DNA of 6,265 nucleotides from Planctomycetaceae bacterium (GTDB lineage: Bacteria > Planctomycetota > Phycisphaerae > Phycisphaerales > SM1A02). The notes beneath the pieces were generated by a model, which searched no databases, was not told the DNA's origin, and saw nothing but the letters and a program-made list of their open reading frames with translations. Of this stretch, positions 6,149-6,265 are shown piece by piece. The translations under genes and the position numbers were made by a program. The DNA lies in NCBI GenBank assembly GCA_947474205.1, contig CANJIC010000120.1, positions 1-6,265 on the forward strand, given 5' to 3'. The stretch's first letter is position 1. Each line of letters starts with the position of its first letter.

Positions 6149-6265
6149 ATGTTTGCAAAATCATTCGTCGCAGCCGCATTGCTTGCCACCACTTCAATTT
6201 GCGTTGCCGTAAATACAACAACGCAATACGGCCAAACAGCCACTGCGCCAGCCACCAAGCAAGGA
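6149..6265 (+). CDS. Exported protein of unknown function, N-terminal 39 codons only (3' partial)
   Basis: The visible part is a signal peptide: MFAKSFVAAALLATTSICVA has a lysine at position 4 and an alanine/leucine-rich hydrophobic core, with likely cleavage near CVA or AVN, followed by a threonine-, alanine- and glutamine-rich stretch (VNTTTQYGQTATAPATKQG). The protein is thus expected to be exported; no fold can be named from this much. ATG 6149 is preferred because AAAGGA (6132-6137) lies 11 nt upstream. An in-frame GTG at 6140 would add MKL and also make a good signal peptide, but would sit only 2 nt after AAAGGA. It continues past the right edge. A likely partial duplicate of its N-terminus precedes it. 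Confidence 0.68.
   Translation, partial: MFAKSFVAAALLATTSICVAVNTTTQYGQTATAPATKQG

Overview
The window (6265 bp, roughly balanced base composition) looks like chromosomal DNA of a planctomycete, most plausibly of the Phycisphaerae. The main reason is the large secreted protein at 3145-5805. It carries YVTN-type beta-propeller repeats and c-type haem sites, and ends in two EF-hand-like dockerin-type repeats bracketed by cysteines (LCAGDFDGD ... LGSCQ), a tail common on exported proteins of that group. The long Lgt and the general lack of strong Shine-Dalgarno sites fit too. This placement is inference from protein character, not from a marker gene.

Layout. 1-603 (+): the 3' part of a LysM plus YkuD L,D-transpeptidase, cut off at the left edge. 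604-799: an intergenic leader with three short hairpins. 800-1165 (+): queF, a short type preQ0 reductase. 1178-2242 (+): lgt, prolipoprotein diacylglyceryl transferase, 12 nt after queF and probably cotranscribed with it. 2243-2347: short convergent spacer. 2348-3052 (-): a ROK-family sugar kinase resembling polyphosphate glucokinases. 3053-3144: divergent promoter region. 3145-5805 (+): an 886-residue exported propeller/di-haem/EF-hand/dockerin-like protein. 5806-6148: spacer with gene remnants and a long hairpin. 6149-end (+): the first 39 codons of another exported protein.

The first three genes are housekeeping: cell-wall crosslinking, queuosine synthesis and lipoprotein maturation. The kinase and the large haem protein diverge from a 92-nt region and may share control, but nothing in the sequence ties their functions together.

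The most unusual signal is in 5850-6078. A 97-nt stretch there (5872-5968) matches, without gaps and at about 75 % identity by hand count, the first codons and upstream sequence of the ROK kinase gene (2976-3072), in the same orientation. It has CTG in place of ATG and an in-frame TGA at codon 5, and homology stops after about 30 codons. Just beyond it, on the other strand, 5989-6078 resembles a decayed copy of the N-terminus of the exported protein that starts at 6149. The spacer thus looks like the scar of a lost divergent gene pair, and the large haem-protein gene is flanked by direct repeats of the kinase 5' end. I see no CRISPR array, tRNA, rRNA, transposase or defence system.
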